NCBI RefSeq assembly: GCF_050908995.1
Contig: NC_135132.1
Span: forward strand, 6,505,001-6,569,000
DNA length: 64,000 nucleotides
Source: Andrena cerasifolii
Taxonomy: Eukaryota; Arthropoda; Insecta; Hymenoptera; Andrenidae
Reading direction: 5' to 3'
Below the pieces are notes generated by a model that was not told the DNA's origin, searched no databases, and worked only from the letters and a program-made list of their open reading frames with translations. Shown here piece after piece: positions 38,802 to 50,048 of the stretch (position 1 is its first letter; the number at the start of each line of letters is the position of its first letter). Made by a program: the position numbers and the translations under genes.

Positions 38802-39080
38802 CCCTTAACTGGTATACTGTTTTTGGCAAACGTGGCTGGTATGCTGGGGTCGTGGCTGACCCCAAATAAAAAAGGGCACAGAAATTTGTAAAGTCGACAC
38901 TAGAGCAACCCCTATGAATATTTTGTTCTTAGGTAATGTGTAGAATAATAGAAACCTAGGAAGTTAAAATATTGTTATAAAATTAATTAGAAAAACAGTT
39001 TACAAGCTTAGACAACCAAAAATTTTGCAGCGAATTTTGCGTGCCTGGGTCGTGAGCGACCCCAAGATACCAGTTAAGGG
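38802..39080. mobile_element. piggyBac-like MITE family, copy 1 (279 bp)
   Basis: Flanked by TTAA at 38798-38801 and 39081-39084. Ends are CCCTTAACTGGTATACTG and TACCAGTTAAGGG. Just inside each end lies a GGGTCG..GACCCC palindrome. Copies at 55.1, 56.2 and 57.8 kb share the same ends and interior (CAGAAATTTGTAAAGTCGAC). TTAA insertion plus CCCT ends identify the piggyBac superfamily. Confidence 0.85.
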
Positions 39081-40682
39081 TTAATAGGAATATTTGAAAA
39101 TACAGTGGAATATTTGAAAAATTGAAGTTCTGTGAAAGCTAGTCGACTACTTTTCAAGTTTTATAGTTTGCAACTGACGCGACCTCGCGGTTATGAAATG
39201 TTGGTACCTGAAAAACACGCTCGACAGACTGTGGCACATTTTTAAAGAATATTACACCAGGAAACGGTATATACCTCGACGGTCTATAAATCTACGTCCA
39301 AGGATACGAATGTCGGACATGAAGCGGAACTGTAAATAAAAATCCTTACTGGCACGCCGCGTTCTGCAAACCAGAATTTACCCCCCAAAAAAAAGAAAAT
39401 GGTAAAAAGCTGGTTCATAGGAATTTTGGGAATTTCGTTTGCATTGATAAATAATGTTGGTACATGTGCGGCATTATCCTGTAATCCAAATTACTGCGGT
39501 AATTGAAGTTCCAATTCCTGTTTAAGTATCGATAATGTGAATACAATTATTGGAATTTGGTTTTGAATCAGCGTAAATTAATTGTTCGTCGAGTCAACGC
39601 CAAAGTGGGAAGTGGAAGAATAACGATAGGACATAAATTATGCGTTGTTTTGAAAATAAATAAATATTTTGAAATTTTGAAAAACTTTTTGGAAACATTC
39701 CTCGCAACCTGTGCGAGAACTTTTACGAAACTCGATGCAAGAGAATTTAATTTACGGTACATTTATTTTGGAAATGAATAGAAATCGAAGGAATTTCGAA
39801 AACCGTCGCAGAAGTATTATTTGGCACCATTTTGATAGTTTTACGATGGCAGCGGCTTATTTCTACCCGCCGCGTGTGTCACGGTATAATTTTGCAAATT
39901 AACAGTTCTCCAACTTGAAACGATTTCAACAACGATCGAGTTACTTTTCAGCATTCTGGAAATTATACTAGAGACCCAACCAGTTCATGGCTAATTACAC
40001 GTGCTCCGCCGAGAAAAAGATCGCGTTTAATTTAAGAAAAGTAAAATCGCAAATACGAAAAAACGAAAGTAAGGAAAGTTTGGAAAAAAGTAAAAGTAAC
40101 CACTTTCAGCAACTGAAAACAGCTCGCAATAATTCAGTATGATCACCCTAGTTTCGAATACTAAATTAAATCGCAACAGAAACTCTTGTCACCACTGTCC
40201 CATAGCAAAACCACAACTGAAGAACGTCGGAAACAAAATTTCCAAACTTCAAAACACTACCTAATTCAATAATTCCTAAAATACCAGAGAAAGCATTCCT
40301 CCTCATACCTTTTTCTCTCTAAAAAAAAAACATCCCACCCAAATTGTGAAACTGACGCACAGTGTAATAAGTGTATAAGAAAAAGAATCAAAAATCAATT
40401 TTCCATTAAGATACAGTTATTTTCATGTGATTGATATGTTAATCGTATTTGTACACAAAAATGAATTTTTAACATAAAATAATTTATTAAAATATATTTT
40501 TGAACGTAATTTTTATTAGTTAATCATATCGTGCATACTTTTGTAAAACAAATAAAATAGATATTTTTTAAATACATTTAAACACAAATTAATAACAAAT
40601 ATATGAGACAATTAAAAAAAAATAAATTGAATTTTTTAAATAATTCAAATTGATAATAAATTTTAAATTATTCATTCTTATT

Positions 40683-40786
40683 ATACATCTTCATCACTAT
40701 CAATTGAATCTGAAGGAATGCAAAGCTCAGTGTCTTTCAAAAATAAATATTCTAGCACAGATTTGTCTAATTTTTCGTTTCATTAT
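40683..40786 (-). pseudogene. Possible short coding remnant ending in DSIDSDEDV
   Basis: On the minus strand an open frame reads KLDKSVLEYLFLKDTELC followed by IPSDSIDSDEDV and a stop. A stop lies upstream (TGA) and no ATG opens it. The acidic D/S/E run is like the terminal regions of some transposases and regulatory proteins, but 30 residues are too few to assign. It lies in very AT-rich intron sequence. Confidence 0.2.
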
Positions 40787-41368
40787 GTGTATTTCTTCTT
40801 ACGTGGGAGCACTCGGGAGCAGATAAAATTTACACCAAATAAAAGGGCAAAAAAAGAACTAATTATATTAAAAAAAATAAAATAACCGATGTTCCTTTTT
40901 TTTAATTCACTCGAGAATTTAAAAGATGCGACAAAAAAAGTAACAGTTTAAGCCACTGGTGCGTATCCATATCTTCAAACGCAATAATTTTTAATTAATA
41001 AAGCGAAAGAAGGATATGTTTTGCTTATTTCCAAAAAAAAGAAAGAAAAAAACTTATAAATACAACAAAAATGCAGTGGGTAAATATCTTCTATTTGCAG
41101 TCTGTGGCAGCTTGCGTTTGGTTATTCGACTTTGACTGCAATCACTGACCTTAAATCCTTTATTTACGTTACTAACTTACGATGTTCTCATGTCAGATGA
41201 CAATTACTACCAATTCCACGCGACGAAATACAAGATTTAAAAAGCTGAAATTTTAGCTTCGCGGAAAACACGTGCCGCGACACTGTGCGAGAGTTGCGCC
41301 AAGTTTCGAGCCAGCAGCGAGAAAAGAATACAGAACCACAAACGCACAGGCAGTATAGCCACACGAAC

Positions 41369-41684
41369 CTTCTACAGGGGAGGCGAACGGCGACGCAGGA
41401 TCGCCGACCGTTGGCAGCACTGTCGTAGTGGTCGTGGCCGTGACGGTGGCCCTGTAGTGATCCCCGTTCGTCTGCAGTCCCCGATGGAGGTCCAGGTCCC
41501 ACAGCTGTAGCTCCTCGTTCCTGACCGCCGCGCTCTCCGGCGTGGATGGCTGAAAGTTGGGCGGCGGCGAGAGGACCCCGCTGCTGGACACTTCCGGGCT
41601 GGACTCCTGCAGGTTCCCGGTGTGCCTGTTGCCCCATCGCCGTCGGACGCCGGCGACGGGGACACGGGGCACCGTCTGCAGCAT
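41369..41684 (-). CDS. EcR: Ecdysone receptor, B1-specific first coding exon (A/B domain, aa 1-105)
   Basis: This exon encodes the isoform-specific N-terminal activation domain. The first in-frame ATG is at 41684. An in-frame stop lies upstream (TAA at 41838-41840), and no other ATG lies between, so MLQTVPRVPV is the best start. Residues 14-17 are RRRW, followed by QESSPEVSSSG (26-36) and ELQLWDLDL (58-66). These match the RRRW, ESSSEV and LW blocks that mark EcR-B1 in flies and moths. A TATTTTT-type threonine run (about residues 82-88) follows. The donor, GAAG|GTTCGT, leaves one base so that G plus GT of the next exon gives the conserved glycine before RDELS. A second phase-1 donor 26 nt downstream (GTGCGT) would give cysteine instead and seems less likely. 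The exon sits in a CpG-rich block. B1 identity is inferred from these motifs. Confidence 0.85.
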
Positions 41685-41907
41685 CTCGCCAGCCTGCTCC
41701 ACCTTCTGGACCAGCGTGCGCTGTTCCTCGGACTCCACCGTATCAATTTTCTCGGCCACTTCCGGTGAAAAAACCCCTCGGCCACCGGTGCTGGTCGTTG
41801 GGCCCCGTGTCGGGCCCCGCGAGACGGTGCAGGAACTTTATCCGCGGTGCAACGAAAGAGAGACGCTCGCGAGCACTGTTTACACGCAGCGCCAGCGAGC
41901 GAGAGAG

Positions 41908-41949
<42 letters not shown>

Positions 41950-43490
41950 AGAGTATCAGAGACACACTACGCTAGTCGTTGACCTCGATAATTCGTTCGT
42001 CGACCGAAATTGCGGCAAGAATACGAGGTCAGGGCGGCCGAGGATCGATTCACTGTCAAGAGTCCATGGTCCCCGAGCTCTCACGCGTCGCCCGTCTCGC
42101 TTGGCCGCTTAGCGGCGTTTCCTCGTCTCTGTCCCTCTCCGCGTAAGTCCCAGCGTCCGTGGCTCTCTCCTCCTCCGCCGCGGGGAGACCCCGATATCGT
42201 CCTCTTCGTCCCGCCTCGGTTGCTCCCGTTTCTCTTTCTCTCTCCTGTCCCCCCTCCCCCCTCCGCCCCTCCCCCGCCGGTGGCTCGCGGCTCCGGCTAA
42301 TGGCGGCCAGGCAGCCGCGGCAGCGGAGTGTCGGTCATCGAAGAAACGGGGTCACGATCGCGCAAAAGGGAACGCAGCGGGCGCGGGAGGGAGAGAGAAA
42401 GAGAGGACGCCGCCGGTGCCAGGCTCTCTCTCTCTCTCTGCCTTGGACGCGGCGCGCTCGGTGTGCGTACAGGGAGGTACGTCAGCCAGCCGAGTAGCCG
42501 TGGTGGAAATGCATGATTTTCACTGGCGAGGTTCGCGTGGTGTCTGAGGCTGCGCACGATCGTAGGGGAACGATGCACGCAACTATCGAGGTCACGCCGG
42601 GACGTGTGTACGTTCGTCGCTCGAGCGAGTCTCCTTCTTGTACGCTCCACTTTTCCGTCGTCGTGCCGCCGATACCTCCACTTCTCACGCCCCCTCCTGC
42701 TGCTCTCGCCGTTTTCCACCTTTCCGTCCCGTATCTCTCTATACGCCTGCCTGCCCCCCCCCCCCTCCCAGGCCGCTCTCGAGTCAACCGTCTGCTTTTC
42801 TCTTTCTACTTTCACGCTCTCCCTCGGTCCGTCCTCGTCCCGCGCACACACTCACGCGCCCGCGCCGACAGACTATCGGCCGCCGTCGTCGTCGCTCGGG
42901 CAACAAACGAAACTGCGTCGTCCTTCGACACTCGCCTCCATCGTGCCGAGCGACCGTCCGCGCGCACGTGCGCGTCTCCTCGGCGAACGTCGAACAACAC
43001 AGGCCGATCGTATCCCACGCGATGTATCACCACTGACAGCCGCGCCGCCGTCGCAGAAACACTAATTGTTATCGAGCGACTGTTGCCACCGGTCCGCGGC
43101 AACGCACGAGGATCGCCCAATGCTGCTTCTTCGCCAGTTCTTCCCACTGTTCTACAGTGCGAACGTTATGCACCCGCGTATTCAACGGAGCGACGCTCCA
43201 CCGTCGACGGTCCGTCACTGACTGAAGGCGTACGAGCTGGCCGTGCAGGCACGAGGGTACCCGCCAGGCTCCACTGCGCCTCGGCCGCCAGCCAACCAAT
43301 CACCGCTCGGCTCCGCGCTACTTTCACTGTCGCGCGTACCCTGCACCGTAGGGAGCCCTATACCTGCGTGCTGCGCAGACGCAGCCTTTTCTGCGATCCT
43401 ACGAGCACAGAGGGGTTTTCCACCTACGACTTCTTTTTGGAAAATCGCGCCACCAAAGCGGCGCCGCTTCGTTTAGTGCTGTGATTTTTG
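41380..43490 (-). promoter_or_regulatory. EcR: CpG-rich 5' region and likely EcR-B1 promoter
   Basis: Base composition rises sharply over and upstream of the B1 exon, with dense CpG, and falls again at about 43.5 kb. On the EcR-sense strand the 250 bases before the ATG are a 5' leader with a long CT tract. I found no convincing TATA box; a dispersed CpG-type promoter is the natural reading. Long open frames here, including one of 323 codons on the plus strand, are explained by low stop-codon frequency. Confidence 0.45.
41899..41953. repeat. (GA)n tract in the EcR-B1 leader/promoter
   Basis: About 50 bases of GA repeat (CT on the EcR strand), 215-270 bases upstream of the B1 start codon. GA tracts near insect promoters bind GAGA-factor or CLAMP-type proteins; that role here is inference. 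Confidence 0.85.
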
Positions 43491-44440
43491 CTGAAATGTT
43501 CGATGATCTGGGTACCATTTTAGGTGACTGACATTTTAGTAAAAAGATAACGTAGCCTATCTTTGTTTTTTTTTTTCGGTGATGGAGATCAGATTTTGTG
43601 ACCTTTTGTTGCGTTTGCTATTTTAGTATTTTCGTTGGATATTTCTGTTTTCATGGTTATGGGTAAAGTCGAGTGTAGTTTGTTCTCTACTTCTGCGGGA
43701 GTTATGCGCGTGGTTTTTTTTTTATGGAATATTCATGAACCTATTTTTTTGCGAAGTTAAAAATATCTCTGAGCACTTCGAAAGAGTAATGTCTTAACGA
43801 GTTTTTAATGCCTTCCGCAAGAAAATGCAAAAGCAATCAGCTGCTGATTGCACAAAGAGAAGCATAATCGATTCAGAATTTTCTGATAAACCTGATTGTC
43901 CCGCCGGCGTATTTGCCGCAGGAGCGTGCAAATGTGGATGCTTTCTAGTGTTGATTGCAGGTTTTCTGAACAGCCTCCGCCCACGATTTTCACATCGGCG
44001 CGTAGGGCAAGCTTTGCGGTTCAAGGAAACGATTTCTCTGCAGCTGAAGGTTTAATCCTTCGAGAGAGGCATTCCAAGATTTCGATTACCGTAAGGGAAA
44101 ATCTGAGTTTTCAACTTCCTGCAACTGCGGTTAGAGAATTTAGGTTTCAACGAATTAGAAACGTTGTCGGATTTTCAGCAGTGCGTGTAATTTCTTGGGG
44201 ATTGAAAATTCTTTGACGTTTTTTTCTAACACAAAAATTATAAATGAATGGTGCCAAAAAACTGTTTGCTCCTTTTTGGAACACCTCAAAGTGCATCAGA
44301 ACCGAATCCCGATAATTAAAAATTGTAAAAATAGAAGAAGATAACAGCCACAGTTTTCTGCATCGAAGAAAAATAATTTTCTTCTCGCGATGATACTAGC
44401 ATTTCCCGCCGAATTATCGTCGTCGAACCTTAGTCATCGT
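43491..44440. other. Non-coding, nothing recognised
   Basis: AT-rich sequence after the CpG block ends. There are small open frames on both strands without family motifs, and no repeat or RNA feature seen. Confidence 0.4.
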
Positions 44441-44631
44441 TATGACCTTTGACGCGGCTTTCTGTTGTTCGCGTTTTTATCACGGACTCGCCTGGGTACC
44501 TCGTTGAGACGAAATGATAAAAACGGATCATTGGAATACGCATTCTCGACCTGCGACGACGATAATCCGGAAAAACATCGTAATCGGTTACATTCTGCGG
44601 CAATGCAGACGTATGTAGTTTGTTTACGTGA

Positions 44632-44805
44632 GGAAATAGTCGGGGTTCGAGGTCCTCAGCAATCGATATTCCAAACTGGGAGGCACCGGTGACAATCAAC
44701 AACGAATTCATCCCGTTTGTCAAAGCCCCAAAGTGTATTACTGAAATTCGAGAACTGCTGGAATTGATGCGCGAAAATGAAATGTGCGATGTAGTCGAGG
44801 TGGAA
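44632..44805 (+). pseudogene. Protein-like open frame running into a satellite
   Basis: Open from the codon after a TGA at 44629-44631. It encodes AIDIPNWEAPVTINNEF, then IPFVKAPKCITEIRELLELM and RENEMCDVVEVEKPP before running into the satellite. It has balanced, protein-like composition and a plausible amphipathic helix. There is no ATG at the start; a CTCAG acceptor-like sequence precedes CAATCGAT at 44659. I do not recognise the family. It may be an exon remnant or a degraded transposon reading frame. Confidence 0.25.
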
Positions 44806-45860
44806 AAGCCACCTTCCCACAGATGCAAATCGCATCAGACGTACTTGTACCCGCGTCCCCACATAAAGACTTAAAAGTTCAGACGCAGAATCCTACCAAA
44901 TTCTCCCCAGAAATAGAGCATTCCAAGAAAGGCACACCGTTAAGCCACATTCCCACTGGTGCAAATCGCATCAAATGCACTTGCACACCGTCTCCACATA
45001 AAGAATCAAAATTTCAGAACCAGAATCCTTTCAAATTCTCCCCCAAAATACAGAATTTCACGACACACCTTAAGCCACATTCCCACTTGTGCAAGTTGAC
45101 ACACAAAATACACAGAATACTAAAAAATTTGGTTTAGTACAATCAAAAGAAGTGAGATTAAATGACAGCTTAAGCCACATTCCCACTGGTGCAAATCGCA
45201 TCAAATGCACTTGCACACCGTCTCCACATAAAGAATCAAAATTTAAGAACCAGAATCCTTCCAAATTCTCCCCAAAAATAGAGCATTCCGAGAAAGGCAC
45301 ACCTTAAGCCACATTCCCACTTGTGCAACTTGACACACAAAATACGCAGCATACTAAAAAATTTGGTTTAATACAATCAAAAGAAGTGAGATTAAATGAC
45401 AGCTTAAGCCACATTCCCACTGGTGCAAATCGCATCAAATGCACTTGTACCCCATCTCCACATAAAGAATCAAAATTTCAGAACCAGAATCCTTCCAAAT
45501 TCTCCCCAAAAATACAGCATTTCAAGAAAGGCACACCTTAAGCCACATTCCCACTTGTGCAACTTGACAGACAAAATACGTATTGTATTAAAAAAAATTT
45601 GTCTTAATACAATCAGAAGATATGAGATTAAATGCGCTGACATCTTAAGCCACATTCCCACTGGTGCAAATTGCACCAAACACACTTATACCCCGTCTCC
45701 ACATAAAGAATCAAAATTTCAGAACCAGAATCCTTCCAAATTCTCCCCCAAAATACAGCATTTCAAGAAAGACACACCTTAAGCCACATTCCCACTTGTG
45801 CAACTTGGCACACAAAATACGCAGAGTACTAAAAAAACTTGTCACAAAACAATCAAAAGA
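44806..45860. repeat. Satellite, 231-243 bp unit with two related halves
   Basis: About 4.5 copies. Each unit has one half starting TTAAGCCACATTCCCACTGG (44938, 45170, 45402, 45645) and one starting TTAAGCCACATTCCCACTTG (about 45070, 45304, 45538, 45779). The two halves then diverge: GTGCAAATCGCATCAAATGC versus TGCAACTTGACACACAAAAT. Copies are 90-97% alike by eye. All the open frames here (72-119 codons) are repeats of the same sequence. Confidence 0.9.
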
Positions 45861-48800
45861 AGTGTTTTACGCGCGCATCATATCACACACACACTTTAAA
45901 AATAATTTGCACACCACACAAGTGGAAACACGGCCTAATGTTTCGCGCACCCTCCCCGTCAGTGTCATCGGAACATTTTTCAAGGTTACAAGCGCGAAAA
46001 GATCTACAGTTCCGCTGATGAATATCAGCGACAATATTGCAAAGGAGAAAACAAGAAAATCGCGGGGTTCGCGCGACTGTCAAAGTCACAAGCTCCAGAT
46101 CGAACTCCCGGAGTGGAGTTGCACCTCGGGGGGGCGTAGAACGGAGGAGACGGAGGGGCACCCTTTTAACCGGTGGGGGGTTGCCACCCTGGCCGTGACG
46201 TCATCCACCTGTTACACCCTGAATAAATACACACAAACGCATGCGCACGCACACCTATAAACACCTGCGCGGCCGACCGACGAACACCTACACGCACACG
46301 CCTCGACCGGGGAAACACGGTGAATGTCGCAGGCCAGTGATGCGCAACCTGTGGCCCGTGACCTCGTTTTCAATGGAGCCGCCACCTTTCCAGTAATTCA
46401 GAATTTTGCGATCGCGCCGGATGAATGAAAACGAGGCCTCGTTTCTCGCGCGATTGATTATTCCGAGTACGGGGTGCAGAGTTCAACGGAGAATGAAATT
46501 TTTCTGTTACACAATATGTACTCGCCTGACAGATGGAACGAGGAAGACTGTAACAGAGACAGTGGTGAGTTGGGCATGGAGTTGAACAGATGCGACGTAC
46601 TCTGATAGAGCAGAGTAAATAGAAATTTTGGAAAAATTAAATCTGAAAGTCAGAACTTGATTTAGGTAATTATGCAATTTTGGGGGGCTGCGGCGAGATT
46701 AATAGCAATATGAAAATTATGAAAAATAATATTCGAAGAGTTGCTGAATATTTTTTCTCTCAAAAATAATTTTCTTCCCAAGTACCATTTTACTAGGATC
46801 CTCATTAACACTAAAATAGTCCAAAAAAGATTCAAAGATCACCTGCTTAAACAAAAGGACCCATTTAGGGACAATCTGCTAACACCGTCGTAGGATCAAT
46901 ATTTAACAACAGAAAAAATTCTTGAATGGGTTTTGGTTCGTTATCCAAGCAGGAAGAAAATAATGGCATATCATTAAAATATGCTAACCTTTCAACTCCG
47001 TTTATAGGAGAGGAGAAGAAAGAAGTTTGCGCGCCACTGTCGGCGGTTCACAGGGTCTCGAGGGTGTGTGGGTGTCGCTTTACCCAGCCGGGGCTACCAG
47101 GGTGGGTCATGGCCAGAGAAACGAGGACAACCCTCAGCTCACCCTGGCGAGCCTGGAAGAGTGGCTGAATTTCTAAACCGCCCCCGCCGCTGGCTCACAG
47201 AAACACCTCTGGTCAGCTGTTACATCCGCCAGGATTTCTCTTTCTAAAAATAGCACCCGAAAGGCTAGGGAGACTGGTGGCCACCACAGAAACCAGGGGG
47301 CAACGACAGAAATCCTTCGTCCAGGAGGCAGCAAACGTTAATGAGGGAGTAAGGTGAATGTCCCAATTTCTGCTCATTTAAGAGATAACTCGTCATAAAG
47401 AAGGTGTAAATAATTTGTGATCAAAGCTTGCAGAGTAATTGATTGATTCTTTAATAATAAATCAACCAATTCAGAAATTATTTAAGAAAGATATTTCAAG
47501 ATTGTTAACTATTAGTAATTTCTAATTATATATTTAATTAATGGTCTAAATGTCCGTATTTCTGTTAATGTAAATGTTTAAATAATTTAGAATTACTTTG
47601 TTGCAACTATAGGACAAACGTAACGCATATAATAATAAGAAAAATAATCAGAAATGGGAATATGAGCAGAAATTGGGACATTCACCTTATCGACCGACCA
47701 GAAAGAACTGTGGCGCGAATTTTCCTCGGAGTGATCGTATTTTGCGGGAATTAACAGGTGTCCATTACATTCCTACTTCTTCGTGCGTCCGCCTCTCGCT
47801 TCAGTCGGGCGATTTAATGATTGCCACGAATCCTTGGAATTTATGAGGGTTCGGCTCTAAGTTTTGTCTAAAAATGCAGGGTTATAGTAAAATTCTGATG
47901 TACTATTTTACAGATTTTTGATAATCAAGTGGGTATTGAAATCGGTGTATAGAAAAATATCTAGGCATTGTCTAGGGTGCTATGAAAATTTTACCCTCGT
48001 GGGCAATGACAAGGGAAGATCCCTGAATCGGGAATTCAAAAAATTATAAAACTTTGGGTGAAAACTTTGGGTCAAATTCACCTTAAGGCGCGAAAATTGA
48101 CCACAAAAAATTTAGCTATTTTCCGATTTTGACCAAAAGTTACCAAATGCTAGTGTCAATTAAAAGAAGCAACTTTTGTCTGAAAACTTTTTTTCTATCT
48201 CTTACAGTTCGCGAGTTATAACAGAAAATCTGAGAATAGCCGGATTAAGGCGCGCTCCCACTTGCCGAACACGCGGCGTCTAAGAAACTCAAGCGCAGCC
48301 TGCTGTTCCTCGCCGTGCGCTCAAATGAAATGCACCTAACCTTCTGCATTCCGCCCACTGAATTTCGCACGTGGGAAACTAGCTTAACGCGATGGCTCGG
48401 CCGATGTGCTTGGATTCGTGAGACGAGGTACATGTACCGAGAAGAACGGAAGACGTCGAAGCGAGCACGCGTTGTTATACGTAGCAGACGGTGCGTGACT
48501 AATGGCGGCAGCCGTAAAAAGAATAGCGCGAGATGCTAGGAATTCATTCACAGAACTCGAGCGCATTATGCCTGCGCCGCGATGGCGCTTTAATAACAGC
48601 CGATCCAAGGTCGATAACTAGCACCGTGAAATGTTGAACGATTTCACTTCGTGCGGAGGGTTCCAGGCTGGACTCGCTCCATGGAAGTGTTACGCGTTCG
48701 CCTGACTCTTAAAACTGATATCCCTCGTAAAATGCATAACGTGAATCGGACTTCTACAAGAGCTACAAATAGCAGCGAGGTATGCTAATTAAACTGCCAC

Positions 48801-49805
48801 GATTAAATTACCAGCAATTGCTGCGTGGATATTACTACCGTGAAAATTAAACCAACTTACAAATCGCATCGAATTTTTGCACCCCCAGAAACTGTATAAG
48901 AAACTGGATAAAATTTGAATACTAAAAAGGGAGGATTGTTTAATTTTTACAAAGCAGTGTGGGTATTAAAAATTCGTGAGATATTAAGACGCCGTTGTGG
49001 AGGGAGAGCTCCTAATTGCCGGTGGAATTTAAAAAAAATAATTTCGCAATGCTTGCTTGGTCGCAAGCTTTTCTCGCGCCGTATATGGCCGAGAAATGCG
49101 AAACGCGTTTAATTGAAAACCGAATGGGAGGCAGGCGCATGAAATTCCCGCGAATTAGTCCACGGGAGTGGAAGAAACGCGGAATTATACGCGACATTAA
49201 GTTCCTGACCACGTAAATGGGTTAGGAGAAAAATAAAAGATTCCAGGAAATGTTCCTAATGGCTGTCTTAAATTCAAAAGCGCAACTAAAATTCCCGATC
49301 CCTATCTTTCGAATTGAAAAAAAAAAAAAATATATGCGCGAGACAGTTTCTTTGATTTAAGTATTTTCGCCTGGCCCAGTTATTAAATAACACAGAGGTC
49401 GGTGGAACGTGCATCGCTGGTCAAAGATCCCTGCTTTTGCGCGGAGCGACGAGGAACCGGCACTGCAACGATTCTACCGACCTCGTCGGATCGTTTAGCG
49501 TCGTTCACGAGCGAGCCTTAATCACGATGACCTCGTGCCACTGTTTACGAGCTGCAACTCGTCACGGCGCTCATTTTACGTCATCGATTTTACCTTTCGT
49601 CGGGCGAGCCTCGCTCGTTCCGCGTGCACTGACGCTGAATTAACCGTATTTGTTGTGTGCACCCAGCAATGTGATACAATAGAGTGCTCTCGGCAGGTAT
49701 ACAGTGCCATAAACAATGCGAAATTAAAAATCCTTCTCTATCTCTTTATTCTTTCAATTTCGCAATGTAATTCGTTATAAAAAAAAATAGTGCCACGTGA
49801 TTCGT
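45861..49805. other. Non-coding stretch
   Basis: No exon supported. It includes a perfect CRE palindrome (TGACGTCA) at 46196-46203 in a GC-richer patch, and otherwise AT-rich sequence. Short open frames show no motifs. Confidence 0.4.
46196..46203. promoter_or_regulatory. Perfect CRE palindrome TGACGTCA
   Basis: A full CREB/ATF-type site in a locally GC-rich patch, about 4.5 kb upstream of the B1 start codon on the EcR strand. One such site per 64 kb is close to chance, so a function is not claimed. Confidence 0.2.
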
Positions 49806-50048
49806 CCTTAAAAAATGAGTCGAAATGGTGGAATACAGTTTCTTCGTACGAAGCATCGTTTTCGAGAAAACTGCCTTCCACTGCTGCCGCAAGCGGGGCC
49901 TACGCAGGTGGCGCCACAGTCGCCTTCGAAGTGGGCAATCGGTAAGTTTCGACGGGTGGGCCTGCCGCCGCATTCAAACTCGATTATCTCGAGAACGAAG
50001 GGTTGTACTAAAAAAATTTATTCGACATTTTCGACGTATTTTATCCTG
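49806..50048. mobile_element. Snap-back MITE family, copy 4 (divergent)
   Basis: CCTTAAAAAATGAGTCGAAA and CTTCGTACGAAGCATCGTTT at the left, CGATTATCTCGAGAACGAAG and inverted TTTTCGACGTATTTTATCCT at the right. It shares layout with copies 1-3 but with a longer GC-rich middle. Confidence 0.5.

Larger units (their letters stand above)
16265..41368 (-). other. EcR: Large EcR intron 1 (B1 exon to DNA-binding exon)
   Basis: This 25.1 kb intron separates the isoform exon from the common region. It starts with donor GTTCGT and ends with the acceptor ttctgttcgcag. It holds the MITEs, palindromes, minisatellite and duplications listed separately. Between them (roughly 17.6-20.0, 21.0-22.6, 23.8-25.6, 26.9-29.2, 31.3-33.9, 34.6-36.6, 37.4-38.8 and 39.1-41.3 kb) I see no exon. 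Any additional first exon (B2-like) inside it remains open. Confidence 0.85.
14173..41684 (-). other. EcR: EcR gene model (five coding exons, B1-type transcript)
   Basis: This is the span of the ecdysone receptor coding region on the minus strand. Exons in transcript order are 41684-41369, 16264-15855, 15450-15193, 15021-14646 and 14417-14173, totalling 1605 nt, or 534 codons plus a TAG stop. Intron phases agree at every junction (1, 0, 0, 1). All introns are GT-AG: about 25.1 kb, 404, 171 and 228 nt. EcR is a nuclear receptor (NR1H class) that heterodimerises with Ultraspiracle, binds 20-hydroxyecdysone and controls moulting, metamorphosis and reproductive genes. The sequence shows all domains of the family: A/B, two zinc fingers, hinge, ligand-binding domain and AF-2 helix. 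UTR exons and an A-isoform first exon are not resolved. Confidence 0.95.

Noticed and set aside
41372..41965. 197-codon minus-strand frame starting with a Ser/Leu run
   Set aside because: It is the B1 exon read in a wrong frame plus the CT microsatellite. The real frame carries the RRRW and ESSPEVSSS motifs.
42513..43484. 323-codon plus-strand open frame starting at an ATG
   Set aside because: It lies in the CpG-rich promoter region of EcR-B1 where stops are rare on both strands. The product is Arg/Ser/Pro/Ala-rich with no motif, and an overlapping minus-strand frame of 184 codons is equally open.
45089..45782. Repeated 72- and 119-codon frames containing SHIPTGANRIKCTCTPSPH
   Set aside because: They are successive copies of one non-coding satellite unit; identical frames recur only because the unit length is often divisible by three.
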